From Dehalococcoidia bacterium (lineage in GTDB: Bacteria; Chloroflexota; Dehalococcoidia; Dehalococcoidales; Fen-1064): a stretch of 49,759 bases of DNA. Of the stretch, positions 15,304 to 23,463 are shown in pieces. The stretch spans positions 1 through 49,759 of the forward strand of contig DUFD01000048.1 of the NCBI GenBank assembly GCA_011171075.1, in the 5' to 3' direction. The notes below the pieces were generated by a model. That model saw only the letters and a list, made by a program, of their open reading frames with translations. It did no database searches and was not told the DNA's origin. Position 1 is the first letter of the stretch. Each line of letters begins with the position of its first letter. The position numbers and the translations under genes were made by a program.

Positions 15304-18147
15304 CTAGTGTCCCATAGCTTCCTTCAGGTCAAGGTCAAGCCAGCGGTACTTGGCGCTGCCCCAGTAGTTGTAGTAGCCGACGGCATATGTGCCGTAGTAG
15401 TTCTTTACCCACGGCCACCACAGAGTGTAGTATTCCGGGACCACCGAGGGGATACAGTAGGCCTGCTCGAGGAGCCACGGCATCAGCTCCTTGTTTACTG
15501 CCATCATTGCAGCTTCGTCCAGACCAACATACCCTATCATTTCACCATAGGCCTCTTCAATCTCAGGCACACTGTAGTCCTCGTTAATACGGCTGACGTT
15601 GTAAGAGCTAGTACCCCTGAAGTCTATCATCTTCATGTAGGTACCATTACCCGAGTCGGTAGCGTACATTATCTCATAGGCATCGTAGTTTCTGCTACGG
15701 GCACGGCTGTTGTATGTGGCTTGGTCAACAATATCGAGTGACATGTTGATGCCGATGTCTGCCAGCATCTCCTGGTATATGGAGAGGATATCTATCATGG
15801 CGGGTGTCTGCCAGCAGATGACACTGCAGTCGAATCCATCGGGGTAGGGAGTCGTGGCCAGCAGCGCCTGGGCTGCCTCCACGTCACATCCGTAGAGCGC
15901 CGCGACATCATCGGGCAACTCTTCGAGGGTGGGCATGGCAGCCTGATATTCCTTGGTGGGTGTCAGCGGCCAGGTCAGTATCTCGCCCGAGCCCTGCCAG
16001 TAGCTGCCCCTTATCAGCGGCTGGTCTATGGCCAGCATCATTGCCTGCCTAACCTCTTTGATGCTGAAAGGTGACTCGGGCATATCCGTCCTGAAGAACA
16101 TGGCGTTAACCCCGTCGGGGAGGTATTCCTTATATTCTATGTCGCTCATCTTGGAGTCGGTGATAATAGGCTGGGCATCGTTGTAGGGCATTGAGACCAG
16201 TACATCAATATCCGCCGAACGAAATGCCGCTTCCCTGACCGAGGAGTCTGGTACAATCACATACTGACATTCGTCCAGGTAGGGCAGCCGGTTTCCCATA
16301 CCAGGGCCAATAGGGTCAGTCTCCCAGTAATTCGGATTTCTGGTAAAGGTAGCCTGGCTGTTGGAGACAAAATCGGTCAGTATGAACGGGCCGGTGCCGA
16401 CCACGTTCTCCCACTCTGTCTCGCCGCCATATTCCTCAACCACCTCAGGGCATACTATTGAGGTGTAATCCGGTATCAGAGTTATCATGTTGACCCACTC
16501 TGATACGGGGACCGAAACGGTTACTGTGCGTGCAGCATTATCGGATGTTATCTCGATGGTCGCGCACATACTGGCATAGAAGTAGGCGAAATAGCCCTCG
16601 GACACCGCCCGCTCCAGGGACTGCCTGACATCGCTGGCGGTCAGCAAACGGCCGTTCACCGGCTCCTTGTACTGCCATCTGACCCCCTGGCGGATGTGGA
16701 AGATGATTGTACCAAGTTCGGGTATCTCCCAGCTATCGGCCAGGCAGCCCGTCTTCAGGTCCATGCGGTTATCGCCACCATTCATGAAGTCGGACTCACC
16801 GGTGCCGGCCGGCCCCTTCGTCCAGTCACCCTGTAACAACTCATTTTTAGTCAGCGTGTTGGCGGGAGCATAGACGTGCCCCCCATAATTACCACCGACG
16901 ACCTCGTCAAAGTAGGTAATATCCGTAGTTCTGGCGACCACGTGTTTGCCTCCATACATCGGCTCCGATGCGAAGTGTGCAGTAACAGTTTTATCAGAAT
17001 CCATACTGATTACAGTCGAGCGCCCTGTACCTTCGGCATCCCCGGACCAATACTCAAATCCGTAATTCTCGGACGGCGTGGCTGTCAGAATAATTGAGTC
17101 ACCTTTATTGTATGAACCACTCTCGTGACTGACGCTTCCGCCCCCGGGCGGGTCCACTGTTACCGTCAGTTGGCAGTATATAATCTCTGTGAAGTGGGCA
17201 GTGACATTTTTATCAGAGTCTATAGTTATTTCAATATCTTGCTCTGTCCCCTCAACATCACCTGACCACTGATCAAACCTGTAGTTCTCAGACGGTGTGG
17301 CTGTCAGAGTAAATGAATCACCGTCATCGTATGAACCACTCTCAGGACTGACACTTCCGCCCCCGGGTGGGTCTACTATTACTTCCAGCTGGTAGGTTGC
17401 AGTCTCTGAACCACCACCATCTCCATCGGTAGATTCTTTATCTGACCATAATCCGGGGAGGAATATCACACCTGCCGCTACAAGAACACCCAGGACGACT
17501 ACTACTGTCAAAGTCTTTGGAAGCCAGCTGTATTTCCGGCCCTCAGCCCTCCCGGTCCAAAACCAGAAGAGTCTGGTCAGTCTTCCGCCGGTCCGGGGAG
17601 GTTTCTCCTCGGAGACAGCCTTCACCTTCGCTGCCGCCTTGGCTTCACGCTCCTCTCGCTGTACTACTGCCTCTGAGATTTTACCAGCCAGTTCTTCAGG
17701 CCGACTTTCTTCTACCGAGACCGGTTGAGGCCTGATTCCATATCTCTGGGTCAGGAGCGTTTGCACCGTATCAGCAAGCTGCTGCAGGTGCTTTTCCAGG
17801 GGTGGAGTATAAGCATCGAGCCACTGGTGACTGCTGATGTAAAAATCCATGGATTTAGACGGAGGTGCATTATCTATCCGGAGTGGGATAATGGGAATGT
17901 CCCTGCTGGCGGCTCTGCCAACCTCCCTTATTACCTGGGGTGAGTTGTTGGAGTCGGCCGACAACACCACGACGAATATACGACTCTCTTCAAGCGCATC
18001 GACTATCGACTCAACCCAGTCAGCGCCGGGCAGAATATCACGAGGTGCTATCCAGCAGCGTATGCCCCTTGATTCAAGCATGACGCACACTGCCTCGGCA
18101 ACCTGCTTATCAGGTGATGAATAGCTTATAAAGACATCGTGAGCTAT
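15304..18147 (-). CDS. TIR domain - membrane helix - two InlB-B-like repeats - solute-binding domain fusion
   Basis: A single unbroken frame of 947 codons from a putative ATA start at 18147 (928 residues from GTG 18090). Domains, in GTG numbering: TIR (to about 118; GIRCWIAPRDILPGADW, and a candidate catalytic Glu56 in SPQVIREV); a charged linker; one membrane helix (about 193-212, basic on its N-side, so N-in/C-out); two divergent InlB B-type repeats (about 232-372, TATPSENYxFxxWSGDxEGT); and a complete family-5 oligopeptide-type solute-binding domain (about 375-928). The frame upstream of GTG encodes HDVFISYSSPDKQVAEAV, the canonical TIR opening, so GTG 18090 would cut the domain. No ABC permease or ATPase genes are nearby, so the binding domain is probably a sensor. 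TIR domains of this type can be NADases. It lies on the same strand as the AAA+/RyR gene, 166 bases downstream. Confidence 0.85.
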   Translation of the reverse strand: MAHDVFISYSSPDKQVAEAVCVMLESRGIRCWIAPRDILPGADWVESIVDALEESRIFVVVLSADSNNSPQVIREVGRAASRDIPIIPLRIDNAPPSKSMDFYISSHQWLDAYTPPLEKHLQQLADTVQTLLTQRYGIRPQPVSVEESRPEELAGKISEAVVQREEREAKAAAKVKAVSEEKPPRTGGRLTRLFWFWTGRAEGRKYSWLPKTLTVVVVLGVLVAAGVIFLPGLWSDKESTDGDGGGSETATYQLEVIVDPPGGGSVSPESGSYDDGDSFTLTATPSENYRFDQWSGDVEGTEQDIEITIDSDKNVTAHFTEIIYCQLTVTVDPPGGGSVSHESGSYNKGDSIILTATPSENYGFEYWSGDAEGTGRSTVISMDSDKTVTAHFASEPMYGGKHVVARTTDITYFDEVVGGNYGGHVYAPANTLTKNELLQGDWTKGPAGTGESDFMNGGDNRMDLKTGCLADSWEIPELGTIIFHIRQGVRWQYKEPVNGRLLTASDVRQSLERAVSEGYFAYFYASMCATIEITSDNAARTVTVSVPVSEWVNMITLIPDYTSIVCPEVVEEYGGETEWENVVGTGPFILTDFVSNSQATFTRNPNYWETDPIGPGMGNRLPYLDECQYVIVPDSSVREAAFRSADIDVLVSMPYNDAQPIITDSKMSDIEYKEYLPDGVNAMFFRTDMPESPFSIKEVRQAMMLAIDQPLIRGSYWQGSGEILTWPLTPTKEYQAAMPTLEELPDDVAALYGCDVEAAQALLATTPYPDGFDCSVICWQTPAMIDILSIYQEMLADIGINMSLDIVDQATYNSRARSRNYDAYEIMYATDSGNGTYMKMIDFRGTSSYNVSRINEDYSVPEIEEAYGEMIGYVGLDEAAMMAVNKELMPWLLEQAYCIPSVVPEYYTLWWPWVKNYYGTYAVGYYNYWGSAKYRWLDLDLKEAMGH

Positions 18148-18162
18148 GCTACTGATACCTCC
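18145..18162 (-). promoter_or_regulatory. RBS and putative ATA start codon of the TIR fusion
   Basis: GGAGG at 18162-18158, then ten bases, then ATA (18147-18145) followed by codons for AHDVFISYS. An in-frame TGA lies 10 codons before the ATA (18177-18175), and no ATG, GTG or TTG occurs between it and GTG 18090. ATA occupies the place where an ATG would give the typical TIR N-terminus. Confidence 0.55.
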
Positions 18163-18313
18163 GTTATCGACTCATCCCCTATGTTAACTCCAGCCAAGAG
18201 CCGGTGTATCTTACTGAGAGCCAGTACAGACGTACTGACCACCAGAGATTCGGGCAGGCATTTCTAAATTTCAATCATAATACCACAAAACCAGGCCAAT
18301 CCTGCCTGTATTA

Positions 18314-20956
18314 TTAAACTAACCTGACAATTGTATATCCAGCTTTCGCCAGAATCTCGGGAATACCTTTCACCAGAATGTAATCTTTTTCTTTTTCGTC
18401 CTGTGGGAGGTCCTCCCAGGGCACTAGTAGTTTATGCCGTTTCTTAGACTTAACGGTTTCCTTAGCGTACTTCCACCTGGTATCAAGCTTTTCCTGCATC
18501 CACCTCGTGTGTTCCATTCTGACTAATCGTTCAACCTCCTTCTCACCGAGTACGCTAGGTTTCTCTTTGCCCCGGGCCGGAATCATGGCATAGCCAATGC
18601 TTAACAACTTGTTGGGAATGTCCCGGACATTGTTGCGGTTCTGTTCCTTCTCGTTTTCGGACAACTCAGAATAAGGTCTTAGCGAACTGTGTATCTTATC
18701 GTTTTCCAGAGTTTGCGGGCCATATCTGTAACCTTCTGCCCGCAGGTGGCCACAAAATACTTCGTGAGCTGCCTCGGCAAGTTTCTCCAGCAGGTCATCA
18801 TCTGGTTCCATAACGTGCACCAAGCTATAAAACTCCCGACCATCCACGTGTAGATTCAACTGGGTTTCGGTAGGCAAACTGGAACGCTCGAAGCTGTTCT
18901 TACCTATTAGTTGACTGGCAAGGACAATTCCCTCGAGCGAACGCGCTCCGTGTTTATACTCCTTGGTCAGTAAGAAAGCCCGGAGTACCCCCTCGTCAAT
19001 ATTTACAGTCCTTTTTTCTCCATCTTCGTGCAACACTTGTGGTGCGTTACGTTCCAGAACAGAACGAAGGAGAATAGCCCGACGAATGATGTAGTACGGG
19101 TCATCAGTTGAATTATTCACCTGGCAGTTAGGGCCAAAGATGTTGAGAAACCCTCTCAGTCGGCTAACAAAATCCGGTAATTTTATATTCCGGTATTCTT
19201 CATCGCTTAGTTTCGTAGTAAATTCCTCCATACTGCGGCTGGTACCACCTGCAAAAACAAAAATACTCTTTCCGATTGGATGGAGTATCTGCCCTTCCCG
19301 GAATTCGCCGTCCTGCATTGGTGCCAGAAAATAGCGTAACCAGCCCATAAGCTGTCCGTTGAGAGTGGTATCAAATTCATCCCAGAAAACGAGAGGTATT
19401 TTCCCGGCCAGCGCCTTATCACGCACCTGGTGAAAGGCGTCGATAAGTTGTTCAGGCCCAGCCAGTTGCGATAAGTTGAATGTCAGGGTTTCCATTTCAC
19501 CAGGCTTTATCGAGTATGCCACCTGCTTAATGGCAAACGATTTGCCGGCACCGGGTGGGCCAAAAACGCCGATTGAAAGCGGTGTACTCTGTGATTGCTG
19601 GCAGTATTCCCGAAGCAGGCCACCGATGCAATTAAGAGATTCAATCTCCCTGCGGTCTACAGTTATCAGGTTCCCGTAACGCCCAATCGGCACTCCATAA
19701 AGCGCCTGCTCCGGACCCTCGCGCACAATTCGCCTTGCAGTATTTTCCAGTGAGCCCAGCTTCTGTGTTTCCAGTATCGTCCATAAACGCGTAGCTGCTT
19801 CGGGCATGGAGTTATCAGTCCTGACCGATATTGCTTCAGCGGGGTTCTCAACAGGTACAGTGGCAAGACAGCTCTCCCCCTCTACTATTCTGGCGGCAAT
19901 ATCTGCAATTGGAAAGGCTATAGGGTGACGTTCCAGGTCAGCGCCGGCATCACCGTATCCTTCTGTATGGAGGAGTCGCATGGCGCTGATACCGGCCTGT
20001 ATTCCGTGGGGGAGGTCTGGTTTTAAGGCACTGGCCACCAGCTCTAGTGCAATCCCGGTTGCCAGGCAGGATGTATTGCCAACCATATAGCCTGGATAGC
20101 TGCTACCCCACTCGCCTTCAGTTGAACTGGGTTCGAAGAAAAGCGTGGTCTTCAGTTTATCGTCCTTTTCTCGCGATAGAAGGAGTGCGCCCGATGTATC
20201 AAAAGAAACGATGGTGTGTGCAAACATCGCCAGTTCATTTATTTTTGGGTTGTACATCAGTTCCCATACCAGGTCCTGTGCTGTCCGCTCCCACGAGACC
20301 TGTCGACTGATCTGAACTCCGGCATGATGACGTAGGTCGTTGGCTGTAACAAGCACCACAACACGCTCGGGATGGGTCTTTTGTAGATGTTCCCACAGGT
20401 TACCCGTCGCCAGGGTCTGTGACATCTTAAGCAGTACCCACGGCCTAGCCGTCTGGCTGGAGAGTCCCTTAGGCCAGCATTCAGGGTGGTCGCGAAATCC
20501 CAGATTAGCATCATCAAGGATGATAAGGGCTGGCTCATCTAGGTCATCAGCCAGGTTATGCGTACTGACATTTTTTCGTGCTTTGCGTATACCCAGAAAC
20601 TCTGATACCCGCCACACCATTCTGCTGCGTACCGTTCCGTGTCCGCCCATCCTGAATGGCATCCACATGGCATAGGAATGGTTAAATCTTCCGTCGTCTG
20701 GTCTAACCTGACTGTTAAAATCAGACAGCTTCCGTACTTCGAAACTGGTTCGCTCTGACTTGTTGGGAATACCCGTGATTGCTTCCATAAGGTCAGCCAG
20801 CAACGCGGCGCCACCTCTCTGGCAAAAGGCATGGGCCAAGTTGTCCATACTCCAGATGTATGATGGAGTAGCTGTCCGCTGTACCCTGGCAATATTCCAG
20901 TCTATGGTAACATCTCCAGCAATGATAACGGTCTTTTTTCGCTGTATCTTAGCCAC
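18314..20956 (-). CDS. PfkB-like / AAA+ ATPase / tandem RyR domain protein
   Basis: An 880-residue multidomain protein, GTG start behind GAGGAT. The N-terminal part (about 8-370) reads like a degenerate PfkB/ribokinase fold: IIAGDVTIDW at the start, LIILDDANLGFRD in the middle, and a C-terminal segment (MVGNTSCLATG) without the usual GAGD motif, so kinase activity is doubtful. A AAA+-type NTPase follows (Walker A GPPGAGKS 466-473, Walker B LVFWDEFD 522-529, sensor-like IFVFAGGTS). The C-terminus has two RyR domains (about 725-792, HEVFCGHLRAEGYRYGP and SLRPYSELSENEKEQNR; about 810-876, MEHTRWMQEKL, LLVPWEDLPQDEKEKD). RyR domains bind small ligands in eukaryotic receptors; bacterial ones have been proposed as nucleotide-signal sensors. 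It is divergently transcribed from the RCK/RyR membrane protein. No membrane segment is seen. Confidence 0.85.
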   Translation of the reverse strand: MAKIQRKKTVIIAGDVTIDWNIARVQRTATPSYIWSMDNLAHAFCQRGGAALLADLMEAITGIPNKSERTSFEVRKLSDFNSQVRPDDGRFNHSYAMWMPFRMGGHGTVRSRMVWRVSEFLGIRKARKNVSTHNLADDLDEPALIILDDANLGFRDHPECWPKGLSSQTARPWVLLKMSQTLATGNLWEHLQKTHPERVVVLVTANDLRHHAGVQISRQVSWERTAQDLVWELMYNPKINELAMFAHTIVSFDTSGALLLSREKDDKLKTTLFFEPSSTEGEWGSSYPGYMVGNTSCLATGIALELVASALKPDLPHGIQAGISAMRLLHTEGYGDAGADLERHPIAFPIADIAARIVEGESCLATVPVENPAEAISVRTDNSMPEAATRLWTILETQKLGSLENTARRIVREGPEQALYGVPIGRYGNLITVDRREIESLNCIGGLLREYCQQSQSTPLSIGVFGPPGAGKSFAIKQVAYSIKPGEMETLTFNLSQLAGPEQLIDAFHQVRDKALAGKIPLVFWDEFDTTLNGQLMGWLRYFLAPMQDGEFREGQILHPIGKSIFVFAGGTSRSMEEFTTKLSDEEYRNIKLPDFVSRLRGFLNIFGPNCQVNNSTDDPYYIIRRAILLRSVLERNAPQVLHEDGEKRTVNIDEGVLRAFLLTKEYKHGARSLEGIVLASQLIGKNSFERSSLPTETQLNLHVDGREFYSLVHVMEPDDDLLEKLAEAAHEVFCGHLRAEGYRYGPQTLENDKIHSSLRPYSELSENEKEQNRNNVRDIPNKLLSIGYAMIPARGKEKPSVLGEKEVERLVRMEHTRWMQEKLDTRWKYAKETVKSKKRHKLLVPWEDLPQDEKEKDYILVKGIPEILAKAGYTIVRLV

Positions 20957-20978
20957 TAATACATCCTCAAAATTTCAC

Positions 20979-21007
20979 AAAATACCTGACTATTGCGAGG
21001 TGGTCAA
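20979..21007 (-). promoter_or_regulatory. Promoter of the PfkB-AAA-RyR gene
   Basis: On the minus strand TTGACC (21007-21002), a 17-base spacer and TATTTT (20984-20979), 23 bases before the GTG at 20956. The -10 is only a partial match. Confidence 0.5.
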
Positions 21008-21362
21008 CGTATTTTACGCACTCTTAGAATAATTACCATCTACAAACGCTTTCGGGATTGATTTTACTGCCCGACAGAATAGCTGTCAATAATCCAACGT
21101 ACAGTACGTGTACGGTCGGTATTGCAGACCAAGCTCCCGTTCGAGGATAAACCGAAAGACAGAAGAATAACAATACAACTTCAAGCATGAGACGACCGGC
21201 AGATATGTATCGTACCTAGATAAGAGCAAGCCCAGTGACACGTTCGGTGGGATTTTGACGATTAACCAGGCCGAAGCTACCTGAAGGCCGAATTCGCCTC
21301 CAGACCAGTTCTTGCTTCCAATTACCAGCTACATTGCATCGCTTAACATCTATTCAGATTCA

Positions 21363-21391
21363 TTGACAGCCCCTACTACCGTACCTATAAT
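21363..21391 (+). promoter_or_regulatory. Consensus promoter of the RCK/RyR membrane protein gene
   Basis: TTGACA at 21363-21368, exactly 17 bases, TATAAT at 21386-21391. Both hexamers are perfect consensus. The start codon is 77 bases after the -10, leaving a leader with two competing stem options. Confidence 0.82.
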
Positions 21392-21467
21392 GCGAGATAT
21401 GAATGCCCCCTGGCTTGGGCATGACGTTCAGGGGACAGAATGCTATTATCGTTAGGGAGAATAAGCT

Positions 21468-23237
21468 TTGAATAGCATCAAACCGACCACGAGAATAAGG
21501 CGGTGGCTTGGCAGATACAAATGGTTATTAATTGGGCTAATGTGGGTGCTGGTAATATCGCTCGGTTACGTTGGATTTGCCAAGTATTTCAACAGCATCG
21601 GTGACACACATTCTTTCGGTGACATCCTCTATCGAACCCTTCAGCTATTCGCCCTGGAATCCGGGGCAGTATCAGGACCCATTGGCTGGGAATTACAGGC
21701 AGCCAGGTTTCTTGCCCCCGTAATGGCTGTCTATACTGCCATACAGGCGGTGGCCAGTATTTTCTGGGCGCAGACTCAGCTGTTCCGTGTGCGGTTTATC
21801 AGAAACCACGTAGTAATCTGCGGGTTAGGCCGCAAGGGGTATCTCCTGTCTCAGGCTCTCCGCAACCGGGGGGAGAGAGTTGTAGTAATCGAACAGGATA
21901 CAGGTAACGATTTTCTCGAGCAATGCCGGGAAAATAGCATCACGGTCTTAATCGGCGATGCAGCTGACCCCGCATTACTTCGCCAGGCGAGGGTAGATAG
22001 AGCCAAGTACGTCATATGTATCTGCGGCAGCGATGGTACCAATGCAGAAATCGCGGTGAATGTGCATAAGCTAGTCAGCGGACGGAAAGGCAAGGCACTT
22101 CCGTGTCTTGTTCACATGTACGACCTCCAGCTCTATAACCTACTCCGCGAGCGGGAGATGACGATGGGTGAAATAGATGCCTTCAGGCTGGAATTCTTTA
22201 ACGTTTTTGAAAGCGGGGCCAGAGTCCTTCTCCAAGAACACCCACCCTTCAATGATACTCCAGGTCAGAGGTCCCATATCGTAATAGTAGGGCTTGGACG
22301 GCTGGGTGAAAGCATTGTGATAAACGCAGCTAGAGCGAAGTGGGAGAGTCATGCTGCGGATTCGGACCAGCTCCGCATTACGGTGATTGACAAGCAGGCA
22401 AACACCAAAACTGAATCGTTATGCATTCGATATCCACAACTGGAGAAGGCCTGTGAACTGGTACCCAAGCAGATGGATGTTAAAGAGCCTGATTTTGAAC
22501 GTGGTGATTTTCTTCTTAACGACCAAGGATATCCCGATGTAAATATGGTCTATGTTTGTCTGGATGACGATTCTAACGCATTAAGCACTGCCTTGATACT
22601 GCACCAGCAGCTCAAGGCGCTAGGGATTCCTATTGTAGTACGGATGCTATATGAAGCAGGCCTAGCCACCCTGCTCCGGAAAAGAAATATAGACCATGAT
22701 AGTTTTGTTAATCTGCATGTTTTCGGACTTCTCGAGCGTACGTGTACCCCTGAGTTGATATCCGGGTGTACCTATGAAATTCTGGCACGTGCGACTCACG
22801 AAAAGTACGTAGCAAGTGAGAGGGAAAAAGGCTCTACTCCAGAGACGAATCCCTCTATGCTACCATGGGAGGATTTACCAGAAGTCCTCAGGGAATCCAA
22901 TAGAAATCAGGTTGAGCATATCCGGGTCAAACTGGAGGCCATTGGATGTGATATTGCAGTTACCAATGCTTGGGATGTACAACCGTTTCAATTCTCTGAA
23001 GAAGAAGTGGACTTCTTAGCACGTATGGAACACGAGCGCTGGATTGACGAGCGGCAACGGGCTGGGTTCACATATAAGACCACTGATAACCAGAATAAGA
23101 CTCACCCGGACCTTGTACCATGGGAACAACTGCCTGAAGAAGAGAAGGAGAAAGATAGAGACGTAATACGCCAACTCTCGGAGCTATTATCACAAGCTCG
23201 TTTCCAGATTTATCGATTCAGGGAAAAGCGTATATAG
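21468..23237 (+). CDS. Two-helix membrane protein with two RCK/TrkA-N domains and tandem RyR domains
   Basis: A 589-residue protein, TTG start behind AGGGAGA. Two membrane helices (about 17-40 and 78-101) flank a pore-loop-like segment, as in two-helix potassium channels, but no TVGYG-type selectivity filter is present (the loop reads LQLFALESGAVSG). Two Rossmann RCK/TrkA-N domains follow (HVVICGLGRKGYLLSQAL at about 114; HIVIVGLGRLGESIV at about 270). The C-terminus has two RyR domains (about 434-498 with MLPWEDLPEVLRESNR; about 511-584 with FLARMEHERWIDERQ and LVPWEQLPEEEKEKDR). The second RyR unit is strikingly like that of the divergent AAA+ protein, so both probably answer to the same signal. 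Likely an ion-conducting or membrane-bound effector; ion specificity unknown. Confidence 0.85.
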   Translation: MNSIKPTTRIRRWLGRYKWLLIGLMWVLVISLGYVGFAKYFNSIGDTHSFGDILYRTLQLFALESGAVSGPIGWELQAARFLAPVMAVYTAIQAVASIFWAQTQLFRVRFIRNHVVICGLGRKGYLLSQALRNRGERVVVIEQDTGNDFLEQCRENSITVLIGDAADPALLRQARVDRAKYVICICGSDGTNAEIAVNVHKLVSGRKGKALPCLVHMYDLQLYNLLREREMTMGEIDAFRLEFFNVFESGARVLLQEHPPFNDTPGQRSHIVIVGLGRLGESIVINAARAKWESHAADSDQLRITVIDKQANTKTESLCIRYPQLEKACELVPKQMDVKEPDFERGDFLLNDQGYPDVNMVYVCLDDDSNALSTALILHQQLKALGIPIVVRMLYEAGLATLLRKRNIDHDSFVNLHVFGLLERTCTPELISGCTYEILARATHEKYVASEREKGSTPETNPSMLPWEDLPEVLRESNRNQVEHIRVKLEAIGCDIAVTNAWDVQPFQFSEEEVDFLARMEHERWIDERQRAGFTYKTTDNQNKTHPDLVPWEQLPEEEKEKDRDVIRQLSELLSQARFQIYRFREKRI

Positions 23238-23463
23238 AAAGACCAGACCAACAAGACAAAGAGGCTGGTGAGAATATCATTGCTCAATAAATAGCATTTT
23301 GCGACATCTATTTCAAATGAGAAGGTCTTCACGTATGAACACTCATGGGGATATCCCGAAGTTTGTTCAATGATTCTCCCTCTCTTTGAATTCCAACGTT
23401 CACGATGCACGTGTGACATATGATAAACTACCAACAGGATAAATTAATTTTGAATGAAATCCT
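23238..23463. other. AT-rich spacer with a degenerate repeat copy
   Basis: No gene is seen. ACCAG/CTGGT at about 23246-23271 can form a weak hairpin after the RCK/RyR stop. A degenerate copy of the hairpin repeat lies at 23354-23371. Base composition turns AT-rich here and stays so to about 25.6 kb. Confidence 0.5.
23354..23371 (+). repeat. Degenerate copy (3) of the 45-base hairpin repeat
   Basis: Eighteen bases, TCCCGAAGTTTGTTCAAT, match the right half of the copies at 24067 and 25554 with one mismatch to a mosaic of the two. The left half is not conserved, apart from CATGGG nearby. Same orientation as the other two copies. Confidence 0.5.

Larger units (their letters stand above)
20957..21467. 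other. Divergent intergenic region between the two RyR genes
   Basis: A 511-base spacer with no gene. It carries one promoter facing each way (20979-21007 minus, 21363-21391 plus), an inverted repeat CGTACA/TGTACG (21098-21114) whose right arm is followed at once by GTCGG matching CCGAC at 21071-21075, and a structured leader before the plus-strand gene. Within that leader ATGCCC/GGGCAT (21403-21422) and CCCCTG/CAGGGG (21407-21434) cannot form together. The length is far more than a simple divergent promoter needs. Confidence 0.6.
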
